DNA of 40,413 nt from Cyanobium sp. C1_MAG_00004 (GTDB lineage: Bacteria > Cyanobacteriota > Cyanobacteriia > PCC-6307 > Cyanobiaceae): NCBI GenBank assembly GCA_027486935.1, contig JAIXOF010000101.1, positions 1 through 40,413 of the forward strand, given 5' to 3'. Below, in pieces: positions 18,044-26,111 of the stretch; position 1 is the first letter of the stretch; every line of letters begins with the position of its first letter. A program made the translations under genes and the position numbers. Below the pieces are notes generated by a model. It had not been told where the DNA came from and did not search any database. It was given only the letters and a program-made list of their open reading frames with translations.

Positions 18044-18206
18044 GGCGTTGAAAATGGGGATGGGCGGAAGCTACCGGCTGTGGACCGGGACGCAAGGGCA
18101 GGGCCGTAGAGTCAGCCGGCTTCTGCGGCCGGTGAGCGCAGATCCAACCACCCCAGGAGCTGCCGAGTCCTTGGCCGAGTCCAACCCCAGGAGACGTGCG
18201 AGGTCG

Positions 18207-18971
18207 GTGCAGGTCACCGGCACCGACCTGGGTCTGGGCATTGCAAGGGCAGCGGGCGTCGACCCGTTGCATCCGTCGGCTGCCAGCTGCGTGATCACCA
18301 CCGACAGCGAGACCTCGCGCTTGGCGCGCGAGTCGAGTCATGTCGAGTCGATCGAGCTGCGCACCTACGTGTTTCTGGACAGCCTGCAGCCCCAGCTGGC
18401 CGCCTACATGGGCACGGTCAGCCAGGGCTTTCTGCCGATCCCTGGTGATGCCTGCCTCTGGCTCGAGGTCTCGCCCGGTATGGCTGTGCACCGGGTCACC
18501 GACATCGCCCTCAAGGCCAGCACCGTTCGCCTCGGTCAGATGATCGTCGAGCGGGCCTTTGGCTCCCTGGCGCTGTACCACCGGGACCAGAGCAACGTGC
18601 TCCACTCGGGCGACGTGGTGCTCGAGGCGATCGGCAGCAGCGTCAACCACCGCAGCCGCTGTGAGGTCAGCTGGACTGAGATCATCCGCGCGATCACACC
18701 CGACCACGCGGTGCTGATCAATCGCCAGAACCGCCGCGGATCGATGATTCAGGCGGGCATGAGCATGTTCATTCTCGAAACCGAGCCCGCGGGTTACGTG
18801 CTGATCGCCGCCAACGAGGCCGAAAAGGCCTCGAACATCACTGTGGTCGATGTCAAGGCGGTGGGCGCCTTCGGCCGTCTGACCCTGGCCGGCCGCGAAG
18901 GCGATGTCGAAGAAGCTGCCGCCGCCGCCATGCGGGCCATCAACCAGGTCAACCGCTCAGCCAAGGGCTGA
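18207..18971 (+). CDS. csoS1D: Carboxysome shell protein CsoS1D (tandem-BMC trimer)
   Basis: A tandem BMC-domain shell protein that forms trimers, stacks in pairs, and is thought to gate passage of larger metabolites such as RuBP. The first domain opens [20 protein letters not shown]; the ER pair of the gated pore is at E115-R116 in MIVERAFG. The second domain ([20 protein letters not shown]) ends [15 protein letters not shown]. The frame stays open to ATG 18006, but that extension overlaps the divergent gene and is unlike the family. GTG 18207 gives 254 residues, near the roughly 256 expected, with AGGAG 12 nt upstream. GTG 18132 is an alternative. The 3' end overlaps the convergent rdgB by 15 bp. 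Confidence 0.9.
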   Translation: MQVTGTDLGLGIARAAGVDPLHPSAASCVITTDSETSRLARESSHVESIELRTYVFLDSLQPQLAAYMGTVSQGFLPIPGDACLWLEVSPGMAVHRVTDIALKASTVRLGQMIVERAFGSLALYHRDQSNVLHSGDVVLEAIGSSVNHRSRCEVSWTEIIRAITPDHAVLINRQNRRGSMIQAGMSMFILETEPAGYVLIAANEAEKASNITVVDVKAVGAFGRLTLAGREGDVEEAAAAAMRAINQVNRSAKG

Positions 18972-19547
18972 GGCAAGACCCAGCACCGCCCGCAGTTCGT
19001 CGGCCATCTGCCGTGCAGCCTTGCCGCGGCTGCCCAGCCTGCGCCGCAGGTGATCACCCAGCTCGGCGTAGGTGCAACCGGCCTCACGCACCCAGAAGAT
19101 CGGGTCATAGCCACTCCCCTGGCCCTGGGGTTCGTGCAGGATCTCACCCCGGCAGATGCCCTGGGCTTCGAGCACGGTGGTGCCGTCGGGCCCGGCCAGG
19201 GCCATGGCGCTGTTGAAGCTGGCGCTGCGGTACGGGGTGTCGCCCAGTTCGCCCAGCAGGCGGGCGATGCGCGCCTGATCGCTGGCCGCATAGCGGGCCG
19301 ACAAGATGCCAGGGGCACCGCCAAGGGCGTCGACCTCAAGCCCTGAATCGTCGGCCAGGGCCCATTGGCCGGTCAGCTGGGCGACAGCCTCTGCCTTGAG
19401 ACGGGCATTGGCCAGGTAGGTGCTGCCGGTCTCCTCGATGTCGAGTCCCTGGGGCTGCTGCCGCACCTCGAGCGGCAGATCGCTGAGCATGGCGGCGATT
19501 TCAGCCACCTTGTGGGGATTGCCACTGGCGATCACCAGAACGACCAA
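18957..19547 (-). CDS. rdgB: dITP/XTP pyrophosphatase (RdgB/HAM1)
   Basis: House-cleaning enzyme that hydrolyses non-canonical purine nucleoside triphosphates (XTP, dITP) to monophosphates. The N-terminal nucleotide-binding motif [13 protein letters not shown], the [14 protein letters not shown] segment, the catalytic [15 protein letters not shown] and [10 protein letters not shown] are all family hallmarks. The frame is open to 19682, but the upstream residues are unlike the family. TTG 19547 gives VVLVIASGN at the N-terminus and 196 residues, the usual size. In many alpha-cyanobacteria a ham1 gene lies beside the carboxysome operon, so its position here is conserved. Confidence 0.88.
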   Translation of the reverse strand: MVVLVIASGNPHKVAEIAAMLSDLPLEVRQQPQGLDIEETGSTYLANARLKAEAVAQLTGQWALADDSGLEVDALGGAPGILSARYAASDQARIARLLGELGDTPYRSASFNSAMALAGPDGTTVLEAQGICRGEILHEPQGQGSGYDPIFWVREAGCTYAELGDHLRRRLGSRGKAARQMADELRAVLGLASALG

Positions 19548-19789
19548 GGCTGCGGCGGCAGAGGCCCCACATTGTGTCGCAACGGCCTCGTTGGCCCCAA
19601 GCGGCACCGGCCACAAGGGTTGGAACCGGCTGGGTTGAACAGTCCACCCCCCGAACAGGTCCGGAGGTACCGGTTCCACCAAAACAGTAGGAATGGCGTC
19701 GGGTTTTGTCGTGTTCTGTCATCCGTCAATCAGCAGCCGCTGACCGGCAGGCGAACTAGCTTGAAGCCTTGAGATCTGCAGGATGGCCG
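19548..19789. promoter_or_regulatory. sbtA upstream region
   Basis: 242 bp between the divergent rdgB and sbtA starts. It contains CAAAAC (19680-19685) and its reverse complement GTTTTG (19703-19708), 17 nt apart, a plausible operator dyad. AGGA at 19780-19783 is the ribosome-binding site for ATG 19790. A -10-like TAGCTT lies near 19757. Nothing else coding was supported. Confidence 0.3.
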
Positions 19790-20776
19790 ATGGATTCCAC
19801 CCTGGTGCTGCAGAACCTGCTGTCCCCCCCGGTGCTGTTCTTCGGCCTGGGCCTGCTGTCGGTGATGTTGCGATCGGATCTGGAGATTCCCTCGCCTCTC
19901 CCCAAGCTGTTTTCGCTCTATCTGTTGCTGGCTATCGGTCTCAAAGGGGGCCTGGAACTGCAGCACAGCGGCCTTGATCGCCTGGTCCTGCTGACCATCG
20001 GTGCGGCGCTGGCGATGGCCCTGCTGGTGCCAATCACCAGTTTTCTGCTGTTGCGCACCCGCTTTGACACCTACAACGCGGCGGCGCTGGCTGCTGCCTA
20101 TGGCTCGATCAGCGCTGTGACCTTCATCACCGCTGAAACCTTTCTCGGGTCCCTGGCTGTTCCCTTTGATGGCTTCATGGTGGCAGCCCTGGCGTTGATG
20201 GAGTCGCCGGCGATCATTATCGGCCTGCTGCTGGTGCGGCTGACAGCACCCCGTGGCGACAATCCAGAACTGAACTGGGGCTCGCTGCTGCACGAGGCCT
20301 TTCTCAACAGTTCAGTGCTGGTGCTTGTGGGTTCGCTGTTGATCGGTGTGCTCAGCGCGGCCTACAGCCCTGCGGGCATGGCCAAGATGTCGCCCTTCAC
20401 CGATCAATTGTTCTACGGAGCGCTTAGCTTTTTTCTGCTGGATATGGGCATCGTGGCCGGCCAGCGGTTGCGCGAACTGAGGGCCACCGGTGGCTTCCTG
20501 ATCGCCTTTGCGCTGCTGTCGCCGCCTGTGCATGCGGCGGTTGGTCTGCTGGTGTCCCTGCTGCTGCACCTGCCCCAGGGTGATGCCCTGTTGTTCATGG
20601 TGCTGTGCGCCAGCGCCAGCTACATCGCCGTGCCCGCGGCCATGCGCATGACCGTGCCCCAGGCCAATCCAAGCCTGTACATCACCTCGTCTCTGGGACT
20701 GACCTTTCCCTTCAACATCGTCGTCGGCATTCCTTTGTATATGGCCGCCGTGCAGCGCCTCATTCCTGCCGCCTGA
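19790..20776 (+). CDS. sbtA: Sodium-dependent bicarbonate transporter SbtA
   Basis: High-affinity Na+-dependent HCO3- importer of the plasma membrane. 328 residues with about ten hydrophobic segments in two related halves. Family blocks include PPVLFFGLGLLSVMLRSDLE, LLAIGLKGGLELQ, AAAYGSISAVTFITA and ALMESPAIIIGLLLVRL. The second half has LLDMGIVAGQRLREL and CASASYIAVPAAMRM. A TTG start at 19769 would add seven residues, but ATG 19790 has AGGA at the right spacing. It ends 4 bp before sbtB. As a single-copy transporter beside the carboxysome operon it supplies the HCO3- pool that CsoS3 uses. Confidence 0.92.
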   Translation: MDSTLVLQNLLSPPVLFFGLGLLSVMLRSDLEIPSPLPKLFSLYLLLAIGLKGGLELQHSGLDRLVLLTIGAALAMALLVPITSFLLLRTRFDTYNAAALAAAYGSISAVTFITAETFLGSLAVPFDGFMVAALALMESPAIIIGLLLVRLTAPRGDNPELNWGSLLHEAFLNSSVLVLVGSLLIGVLSAAYSPAGMAKMSPFTDQLFYGALSFFLLDMGIVAGQRLRELRATGGFLIAFALLSPPVHAAVGLLVSLLLHLPQGDALLFMVLCASASYIAVPAAMRMTVPQANPSLYITSSLGLTFPFNIVVGIPLYMAAVQRLIPAA

Positions 20777-20780
20777 TCCG

Positions 20781-21062
20781 ATGAACCGCCTTGATCTGAT
20801 CGTCAGCGAACGGGAGCTCGAGCGTCTGTGCGCGGCTCTGACCAACGCCGGAGCCCCTGGCTACACCGTTTTGCGCCACGTCACCGGCCGCGGGCATGGC
20901 GGCACTGTCTCCGAGGGCATGGAGTTCAGCGGTGTGGGGGCCAATGCCCATGTGATCGTCTTCTGCGAAGCCGCCGCCCTGGGGGCGATCCGTGATGCGG
21001 TCAAACCTCTGCTCGCCTACTACGGGGGCGTGGGTTTCGTCTCGGACGCCCAGCTCCTGTAA
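20781..21062 (+). CDS. sbtB: PII-like regulator of bicarbonate transport SbtB
   Basis: A 93-residue ferredoxin-like-fold PII protein that binds SbtA as a trimer and adjusts its activity according to adenyl nucleotides (cAMP, AMP, ADP, ATP). It opens RLDLIVSERELERLCAALT, has a T-loop region TGRGHGGTVSEGMEFSGVGA, and ends LAYYGGVGFVSDAQLL. It lacks the short C-terminal extension with a cysteine pair (the redox or R-loop) found in Synechocystis SbtB. Such short forms are expected in Cyanobium. It is 4 bp downstream of sbtA and certainly co-transcribed. Confidence 0.9.
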   Translation: MNRLDLIVSERELERLCAALTNAGAPGYTVLRHVTGRGHGGTVSEGMEFSGVGANAHVIVFCEAAALGAIRDAVKPLLAYYGGVGFVSDAQLL

Positions 21063-21271
21063 GCACTGTTGCGCTTGACACCAAGCTGAAGCCCTGTCAG
21101 GGACTCCTGCGCAAGCATTGCCTAACGATTTGTGATCGACTGATCAGCCGTGCTTATCGAAGCGCCCCAGGAACGGTGATGGTCGCCGCGCCCCAAATGT
21201 CTTGACGGGGGGAATGGCGTCAGAGCAAGGTTGTTGGCGAACATTCCACCCCCCTCCTCCAGGAGCAGGTA
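21063..21271 (+). promoter_or_regulatory. Intergenic region between sbtB and csoS1A (leader of the cso operon)
   Basis: 209 bp. The first part has TTGCGC (21070-21075) pairing with GCGCAA (21110-21115) around an inner CCCT/AGGG stem, a weak terminator or processing hairpin after sbtAB. TGATC-GACT-GATCA (21133-21146) is a small palindrome. TGACG (21203-21207) pairs with CGTCA (21218-21222). No strong sigma70 -35/-10 pair is visible, although TTGACA occurs near 21075. AGGAG at 21261-21265 is the csoS1A ribosome-binding site. The main cso promoter probably lies here or upstream of sbtA. Confidence 0.4.
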
Positions 21272-21586
21272 ATGGCAAACGAAACCATGGGCATCGCCCT
21301 CGGCATGATCGAGACCCGCGGTCTGGTTCCCGCGATCGAAGCGGCTGACGCCATGACCAAGGCTGCCGAAGTGCGCCTGATCGCCCGCGAATTCGTCGGC
21401 GGTGGCTACGTCACCGTGATGGTCCGTGGCGAAACCGGTGCTGTCAACGCCGCTGTGCGTGCCGGCGCCGATGCATGCGAGCGCGTGGGCGATGGCCTGG
21501 TGGCTGCCCACATCATTGCTCGCCCCCACCGTGAAGTGGAACCTGCCCTGGCTGGCAGCGCCGGCTTCGTGGGTTCGAAGGACTGA
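21272..21586 (+). CDS. csoS1A: Major carboxysome shell protein CsoS1A (BMC-H)
   Basis: 104-residue single BMC domain that forms the hexamers tiling the facets of the shell. GIALGMIETRGLVPAIEAAD and REFVGGGYVTVMVRGETGAV are diagnostic; the Gly-rich FVGGGYV loop lines the hexamer pore. ADACERVGDGLVAAHIIARP ends the domain. An ideal AGGAG lies 6 nt before ATG 21272, consistent with very high expression. First gene of the operon, before rbcL. A second, N-terminally extended copy of the same domain is at 28319-28960. Confidence 0.95.
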   Translation: MANETMGIALGMIETRGLVPAIEAADAMTKAAEVRLIAREFVGGGYVTVMVRGETGAVNAAVRAGADACERVGDGLVAAHIIARPHREVEPALAGSAGFVGSKD

Positions 21587-21603
21587 GCTCGGTTGATCAA
21601 CGT

Positions 21604-21625
21604 CTCAGCCAGGACCTGAGCTGAG
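21604..21625 (+). promoter_or_regulatory. Stem-loop between csoS1A and rbcL
   Basis: CTCAGC (21604-21609) pairs with GCTGAG (21620-21625), with a 10-nt loop, 18 bp after the csoS1A stop. There is no T-tract, so a role in transcript processing or stability is more likely than termination. GGAG at about 21664-21667 is the rbcL ribosome-binding site. Confidence 0.35.
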
Positions 21626-21674
21626 CTGTTGGTTCTGATCTCATCCCTTCACCCGACCCAACCGGAGAACCTCC

Positions 21675-23087
21675 ATGAGCAAGAAGTACGACGCCGGGGT
21701 CAAGGAGTACCGCGACACGTATTGGACTCCTGATTACGTCCCCCTCGACACCGACCTGTTGGCCTGCTTCAAGTGCACCGGCCAGGAAGGTGTGCCCAAG
21801 GAAGAAGTGGCTGCCGCTGTTGCCGCTGAATCCTCGACCGGTACCTGGTCCACCGTGTGGTCCGAGCTCCTCACCGATCTCGATTTCTACAAGGGCCGTG
21901 CCTACCGCATCGAAGACGTTCCTGGTGACAAGGAATCCTTCTATGCCTTCATCGCTTACCCCCTCGACCTGTTCGAAGAAGGTTCGGTGACCAACGTGCT
22001 GACCTCCCTGGTCGGCAACGTGTTCGGCTTCAAGGCCCTGCGCCACCTGCGTCTGGAAGACATCCGCTTCCCGATGGCCTTCATCAAGACCTGCATGGGT
22101 CCCCCGAACGGCATCCAGGTCGAGCGCGACCGGATGAACAAGTACGGCCGTCCCCTGCTGGGTTGCACCATCAAGCCGAAGCTCGGCCTGAGCGGTAAGA
22201 ACTATGGCCGTGTGGTGTATGAGTGCCTGCGTGGCGGTCTCGACTTCACCAAAGACGACGAAAACATCAACTCCCAGCCCTTCCAGCGCTGGCAGAACCG
22301 TTTCGAGTTCGTTGCTGAAGCCGTTCGCTCCGCCCAGGAAGAAACCGGCGAGAAGAAGGGTCACTACCTGAACTGCACCGCCGCCACTCCTGAGGAGATG
22401 TACGAGCGGGCCGAGTTCGCCAAGGAACTCGGGCAGCCGATCATCATGCACGACTACATCACCGGTGGCTTCACAGCCAACACCGGTCTGGCGAAGTGGT
22501 GCCGCAAGAACGGCATGCTGCTGCACATTCACCGCGCCATGCACGCGGTGATCGACCGTCACCCCAAGCACGGCATTCACTTCCGTGTGCTGGCCAAGTG
22601 CCTGCGTCTCTCGGGTGGCGACCAGCTGCACACGGGTACCGTGGTCGGCAAACTCGAAGGTGACCGTCAGTCGACCCTCGGTTACATCGACCAGCTGCGC
22701 GAATCGTTCGTTCCTGAAGATCGCAGCCGCGGCAACTTCTTCGATCAGGACTGGGGTTCCATGGGCGGCGTGTTCGCCGTGGCCTCCGGTGGTATTCACG
22801 TCTGGCACATGCCGGCCCTGGTCGCCATTTTTGGTGACGACTCGGTGCTGCAGTTCGGTGGTGGTACCCACGGTCACCCCTGGGGTTCAGCTGCTGGTGC
22901 GGCTGCCAACCGCGTGGCTCTCGAAGCCTGCGTCAAGGCACGCAATGCCGGCCGTGAAATCGAGCGCGAAGGCCGCGACATCCTGACGGAAGCAGCCAAG
23001 CACAGCCCTGAGCTGGCAATCGCCCTCGAGACCTGGAAGGAGATCAAGTTCGAGTTCGACACCGTCGACAAGCTCGACGTTCAGTGA
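21675..23087 (+). CDS. rbcL: RuBisCO large subunit, form IA
   Basis: Catalytic subunit of ribulose-bisphosphate carboxylase, fixing CO2 inside the carboxysome. 470 residues, as usual for form [13 protein letters not shown] holds the carbamylated lysine and the two Mg2+ ligands. [13 protein letters not shown] carries the active-site lysine. [19 protein letters not shown] (loop 6 precursor region) and [14 protein letters not shown] are also present. The N-terminus [19 protein letters not shown] is of proteobacterial/alpha-cyanobacterial type. It follows csoS1A and precedes rbcS by 137 bp, the standard cso order. Confidence 0.98.
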   Translation: MSKKYDAGVKEYRDTYWTPDYVPLDTDLLACFKCTGQEGVPKEEVAAAVAAESSTGTWSTVWSELLTDLDFYKGRAYRIEDVPGDKESFYAFIAYPLDLFEEGSVTNVLTSLVGNVFGFKALRHLRLEDIRFPMAFIKTCMGPPNGIQVERDRMNKYGRPLLGCTIKPKLGLSGKNYGRVVYECLRGGLDFTKDDENINSQPFQRWQNRFEFVAEAVRSAQEETGEKKGHYLNCTAATPEEMYERAEFAKELGQPIIMHDYITGGFTANTGLAKWCRKNGMLLHIHRAMHAVIDRHPKHGIHFRVLAKCLRLSGGDQLHTGTVVGKLEGDRQSTLGYIDQLRESFVPEDRSRGNFFDQDWGSMGGVFAVASGGIHVWHMPALVAIFGDDSVLQFGGGTHGHPWGSAAGAAANRVALEACVKARNAGREIEREGRDILTEAAKHSPELAIALETWKEIKFEFDTVDKLDVQ

Positions 23088-23166
23088 TCATCAGCTGCAT
23101 GGTCTGCCCGAACCATCTGTTCGCAGGTGGTCCTCTGACAGATCTGATGCGGCCGAGTTGTGTCAT

Positions 23167-23195
23167 GGCCTGAGTCTCCACCCGAGGTTCAGGCC
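23167..23195 (+). promoter_or_regulatory. Stem-loop between rbcL and rbcS
   Basis: GGCCTGA (23167-23173) and TCAGGCC (23189-23195) pair perfectly around a 15-nt loop, in the 137-bp spacer and 29 bp before the rbcS start. The spacing could influence rbcS translation or protect the rbcL 3' end. There is no T-run. Confidence 0.35.
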
Positions 23196-23224
23196 CAACC
23201 ATTCCATTCACCCCAAGGTTTCCC

Positions 23225-23566
23225 ATGCCCTTCAAGAGCACCGTGGGTGACTACCAAACAGTCGCCACCCTGGAGACATTCGGCTTCCTCCCGCCGATGA
23301 CCCAGGACGAGATCTACGACCAGATCGCCTACATCATTGCCCAGGGTTGGAGCCCGCTCGTTGAGCACGTCCACCCCAGCCGCTCCATGGCCACCTATTG
23401 GTCCTATTGGAAGCTGCCCTTCTTCGGTGAGAAGGACCTGAGCGTGATCGTCAATGAGCTCGAGGCTTGCCATCGCGCTTACCCCGATCACCATGTGCGT
23501 CTGGTGGGCTACGACGCCTACACCCAGAGCCAGGGTTCTTGCTTTGTTGTGTTCGAGGGCCGCTGA
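23225..23566 (+). CDS. rbcS: RuBisCO small subunit, form IA
   Basis: 113-residue small subunit that caps the L8 core to form L8S8. It opens PFKSTVGDYQTVATLETFGF, then the conserved MTQDEIYDQIAYIIAQGWSP and YWSYWKLPFF. C-terminal DHHVRLVGYDAYTQSQGSCFVVFEG completes the domain. Length and lack of the long N-terminal insertion of other forms fit alpha-cyanobacterial CbbS. It starts at ATG 23225. Confidence 0.97.
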   Translation: MPFKSTVGDYQTVATLETFGFLPPMTQDEIYDQIAYIIAQGWSPLVEHVHPSRSMATYWSYWKLPFFGEKDLSVIVNELEACHRAYPDHHVRLVGYDAYTQSQGSCFVVFEGR

Positions 23567-23599
23567 TTCTTCAGCGTTTCTGAGAACTCTTGGTCTTGC

Positions 23600-23620
23600 G
23601 GTCCCGACGGCGTCGGGACC
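23600..23620 (+). promoter_or_regulatory. First of two perfect hairpins between rbcS and csoS2
   Basis: GGTCCCGAC (23600-23608), a GGC loop, then GTCGGGACC (23612-23620): a perfect 9-bp, GC-rich stem with a 3-nt loop. It is followed by CATGGCTTTGTT, with no continuous T-run. It lies 34 bp after the rbcS stop. It may act as a leaky terminator or as a 3'-end stabiliser of rbcLS message. Confidence 0.65.
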
Positions 23621-23636
23621 CATGGCTTTGTTCATG

Positions 23637-23663
23637 GCAGCACGGGCAATTGCGCCGTGCTGC
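23637..23663 (+). promoter_or_regulatory. Second perfect hairpin between rbcS and csoS2
   Basis: GCAGCACGG (23637-23645) and CCGTGCTGC (23655-23663) pair perfectly. The 9-nt loop itself contains the palindrome GCAATTGC. The hairpin ends 32 bp before csoS2 ATG 23696. No clear ribosome-binding site follows, so this structure could also tune csoS2 translation. Confidence 0.6.
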
Positions 23664-23695
23664 AAATCCTTCGCACATTCATTTGACGGGCGGAC

Positions 23696-26104
23696 ATGGC
23701 CAGTACATCCAGCCGGGAAGCAGCGCTCGAGCGGCGCAAGGCCCTCACCACGGGTGGCAAAAAGGCCGCCAGTCGGTTCACCTCTGCCCCCAATCGGGTG
23801 CGTTCGGCCAACGATGCCCGCCCCAGTCGCACCGTTGTTGAACCAGCGGTGATGACCACCCCCCCTGCGGCTTCCGCCGCTGCCGTGCCGGCAGCCCCCG
23901 CAGCCCGGGCCCGCTCTGCATCGCTGAGTGCTCCGTCCTCGCCTCGACAGGTGAGCGCCCACAAGGTGAGCAATCCCAGCCGTGACCTGGTGCTGGCCCG
24001 CCGCGAAGCCCTGAGTCGCGGCGGAAAGCGCGCCAGCACCTCCCGCGATCGCACCCGTACCGATCTCGCCCGTACGACTGCTCAAGTCGCGCAGCAGGCC
24101 GCTGCAGCTCCTGCCGAGGCTCCTGCCAAGCCTTGCCGTTGTCAGGATCAGGGGTTCAATAGCCGCGCCAATGGCCGCGATGTTGCCCCCCGGCTGAGTC
24201 TTGGTACACCCGCCGACACCGCCAACGCTTCAAGCCGCCGCAGCCAGCAACGCAAGGGGACGGCCCAGCACAACTCCAGCCGTGCCCTGGTCCTGGCTCG
24301 TCGTGAAGCCATGTCGAAGCGCGGCAAGTCAGCCAGCACGGGCAGCAAAAGCGGTGCCGCTGCCGTTGTGCGCCAGATCAATCCCGATTTGAACGGCCGC
24401 GAATTGGCCCAGAAGGTCCGCGAGCTCAAGAGCCGCAGTGGCTCTGCAGGCTCCAGCCGTAGTGGTGGTACCCGCCCCACCGGTCCGAATCGTCACGGCG
24501 CCAAGCAGAGTGCCGCCGCAGATGCCCATTGGAAGGTCGGTGTCAGCCAGACGGCGGCTGGCCAGTTGGTGACCGGAACCCAGGCCAACCGCTCGGCCAA
24601 GACCACTGGCAATGAAGCTGCCACCTGCCGAGCCATCACCGGCACCGAATACCTGGGTGCCGAAGTGTTCCAGTCGTTCTGCAACACCACACCTGCCGCA
24701 ACCCAGCCGGCCAAGGTGCGTGTCACGGCCACCAGCCATGGCAACCGCGTTACCGGCAACGAAGTCGGTCGCTCTGAGAAGGTAACCGGCGACGAACCCG
24801 GTACCTGCAAATCGATCACTGGCACCGAGTACGTCTCGGCCAACCAGTCGGCCGCCTACTGCGGCACTACGGCCCAGACACCGCGCAAGGTGGGTCAGAG
24901 CCAGACCCTGGGTGGTCAGCCTGTCTCGGGTGTAATGGTCGGCCGTTCCAGCAAGGTCACTGGCGATGAGGCCGGCTCGGGCCTGCAGCTCACTGGGGAC
25001 CAATATCTGGGCTCCGAACCTCCGACCGCCGGTCGCGCCCCCAGCAAGGTCGCCAGTCAGCAGACCCTGCGGGGCACCGGCGTGACCGGTACCGCCGTTG
25101 GACGGAGCGAACGTGTGACCGGGGATGAACCCGGCAGCTGCCGCAACATCACGGGCGACGAATACATCGGCTTTCAGCAGTACAACCAGTTCTGCGGCTC
25201 CCAGCCGGCTGCGGAAGCCCCCAAGGTCGGCTTCAGCGTCACCAATCGTTCCCTGATTGTGAGCGGAACCCGCACGGGCCGCTCTGAGAAGGTCACCGGT
25301 GATGAACCAGGCACCTGCAAGGTGGTCACCGGCACCCCTTACGCCGGGCTCGAGCAGGCCAGCAACTACTGCTCGACTGGGTCTGTGCGCAGCATTCGTG
25401 AGCGCACACCCGTTCGCGGCTCGAATCGCCTGAGTGGCATTCAACCGGGCATCGGCGGCAGCCTCACCGGTGCTGACCGTGGAGCCTGCGAGGACATCAC
25501 CGGTACCCCCTATGTGGGTGCCGATCAGATGATCGAGGCCTGCGGTGCAGCCAGCAGCGAGGACCCTGACTTTCCCCAGGTTCTGGAGCAGGCTCCCTGG
25601 CAGCGCTTCAGTGTCCAGTCGCCCGCCCGCGTCGCCCACACAGCCCGGGCCCGTGGTGGATCGGTGACCGGCACCTCCTACGAACAGGGCAACCGGATTA
25701 CTGGCCCTTTTGATCTGGCCGGTGACAAGGTCACCGGCACCGAACAGTTCCGTTTTGACCGGCGCGGCGCCCAGCTGTCACGCGGTCCGATCGAGCTGGC
25801 ACCCGTTCACCAAGTTGCGGTTGAAGACCAGCGCCCCACTTCCCGTGTCACCGGCGAGGGTATCTCGGCCGGACTCCGTATCACTGGCGATGACTGGGAT
25901 CGCGGTGAGCGCGTCACCGGCACCGAGGGAGCTTCGGCCCGTCGCCGCAACCCAACCCGCACCGGCCCCATGGCGGCCATGGCGATGCGCACCAACAACA
26001 AGCGCAACGACGATGTGCCTGAACCCGTGAGCCGGGTCACCGGTTCCAGCGGCAACACCCTGGCCGGTTCGCTGATCACGGTCTCGGGCGGAGCCCGCGG
26101 TTGA
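23696..26104 (+). CDS. csoS2: Carboxysome scaffold protein CsoS2
   Basis: Intrinsically disordered linker that gathers RuBisCO and attaches it to the shell. 802 residues in three regions. The N-terminal region has three RuBisCO-binding repeats of the form SR-x-LVLARREALS: near 6-24 (SREAALERRKALT), 95-113 and 195-213. The middle region (about 280-620) has six repeats with VTG, GRSEKVTGDEPGTC and ITGTEY signatures and paired cysteines; the third lacks them. The C-terminal region (620-802) has further VTG motifs and ends with the shell-anchoring peptide GSLITVSGGARG. One continuous frame is seen. The ribosome-binding site is poor, and two hairpins precede the gene. Confidence 0.95.
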   Translation: MASTSSREAALERRKALTTGGKKAASRFTSAPNRVRSANDARPSRTVVEPAVMTTPPAASAAAVPAAPAARARSASLSAPSSPRQVSAHKVSNPSRDLVLARREALSRGGKRASTSRDRTRTDLARTTAQVAQQAAAAPAEAPAKPCRCQDQGFNSRANGRDVAPRLSLGTPADTANASSRRSQQRKGTAQHNSSRALVLARREAMSKRGKSASTGSKSGAAAVVRQINPDLNGRELAQKVRELKSRSGSAGSSRSGGTRPTGPNRHGAKQSAAADAHWKVGVSQTAAGQLVTGTQANRSAKTTGNEAATCRAITGTEYLGAEVFQSFCNTTPAATQPAKVRVTATSHGNRVTGNEVGRSEKVTGDEPGTCKSITGTEYVSANQSAAYCGTTAQTPRKVGQSQTLGGQPVSGVMVGRSSKVTGDEAGSGLQLTGDQYLGSEPPTAGRAPSKVASQQTLRGTGVTGTAVGRSERVTGDEPGSCRNITGDEYIGFQQYNQFCGSQPAAEAPKVGFSVTNRSLIVSGTRTGRSEKVTGDEPGTCKVVTGTPYAGLEQASNYCSTGSVRSIRERTPVRGSNRLSGIQPGIGGSLTGADRGACEDITGTPYVGADQMIEACGAASSEDPDFPQVLEQAPWQRFSVQSPARVAHTARARGGSVTGTSYEQGNRITGPFDLAGDKVTGTEQFRFDRRGAQLSRGPIELAPVHQVAVEDQRPTSRVTGEGISAGLRITGDDWDRGERVTGTEGASARRRNPTRTGPMAAMAMRTNNKRNDDVPEPVSRVTGSSGNTLAGSLITVSGGARG

Positions 26105-26111
26105 TCGACTG

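Noticed and set aside
19548-19682. Longer N-terminus for rdgB
   Set aside because: Residues upstream of VVLVIASGN do not match the family, and TTG 19547 gives the usual length.
21597-22877. 426-codon minus-strand frame opposite rbcL
   Set aside because: Common antisense artefact of rbcL codon usage; rbcL is unambiguous.
24534-25560. Repeat array within csoS2 as a possible DNA repeat or CRISPR-like element
   Set aside because: The periodicity is protein-level (VTG, TGDEPGTC repeats) and the nucleotides vary at third positions.
24329-25639. 436-codon minus-strand frame opposite csoS2
   Set aside because: It mirrors the CsoS2 repeats; no independent evidence.
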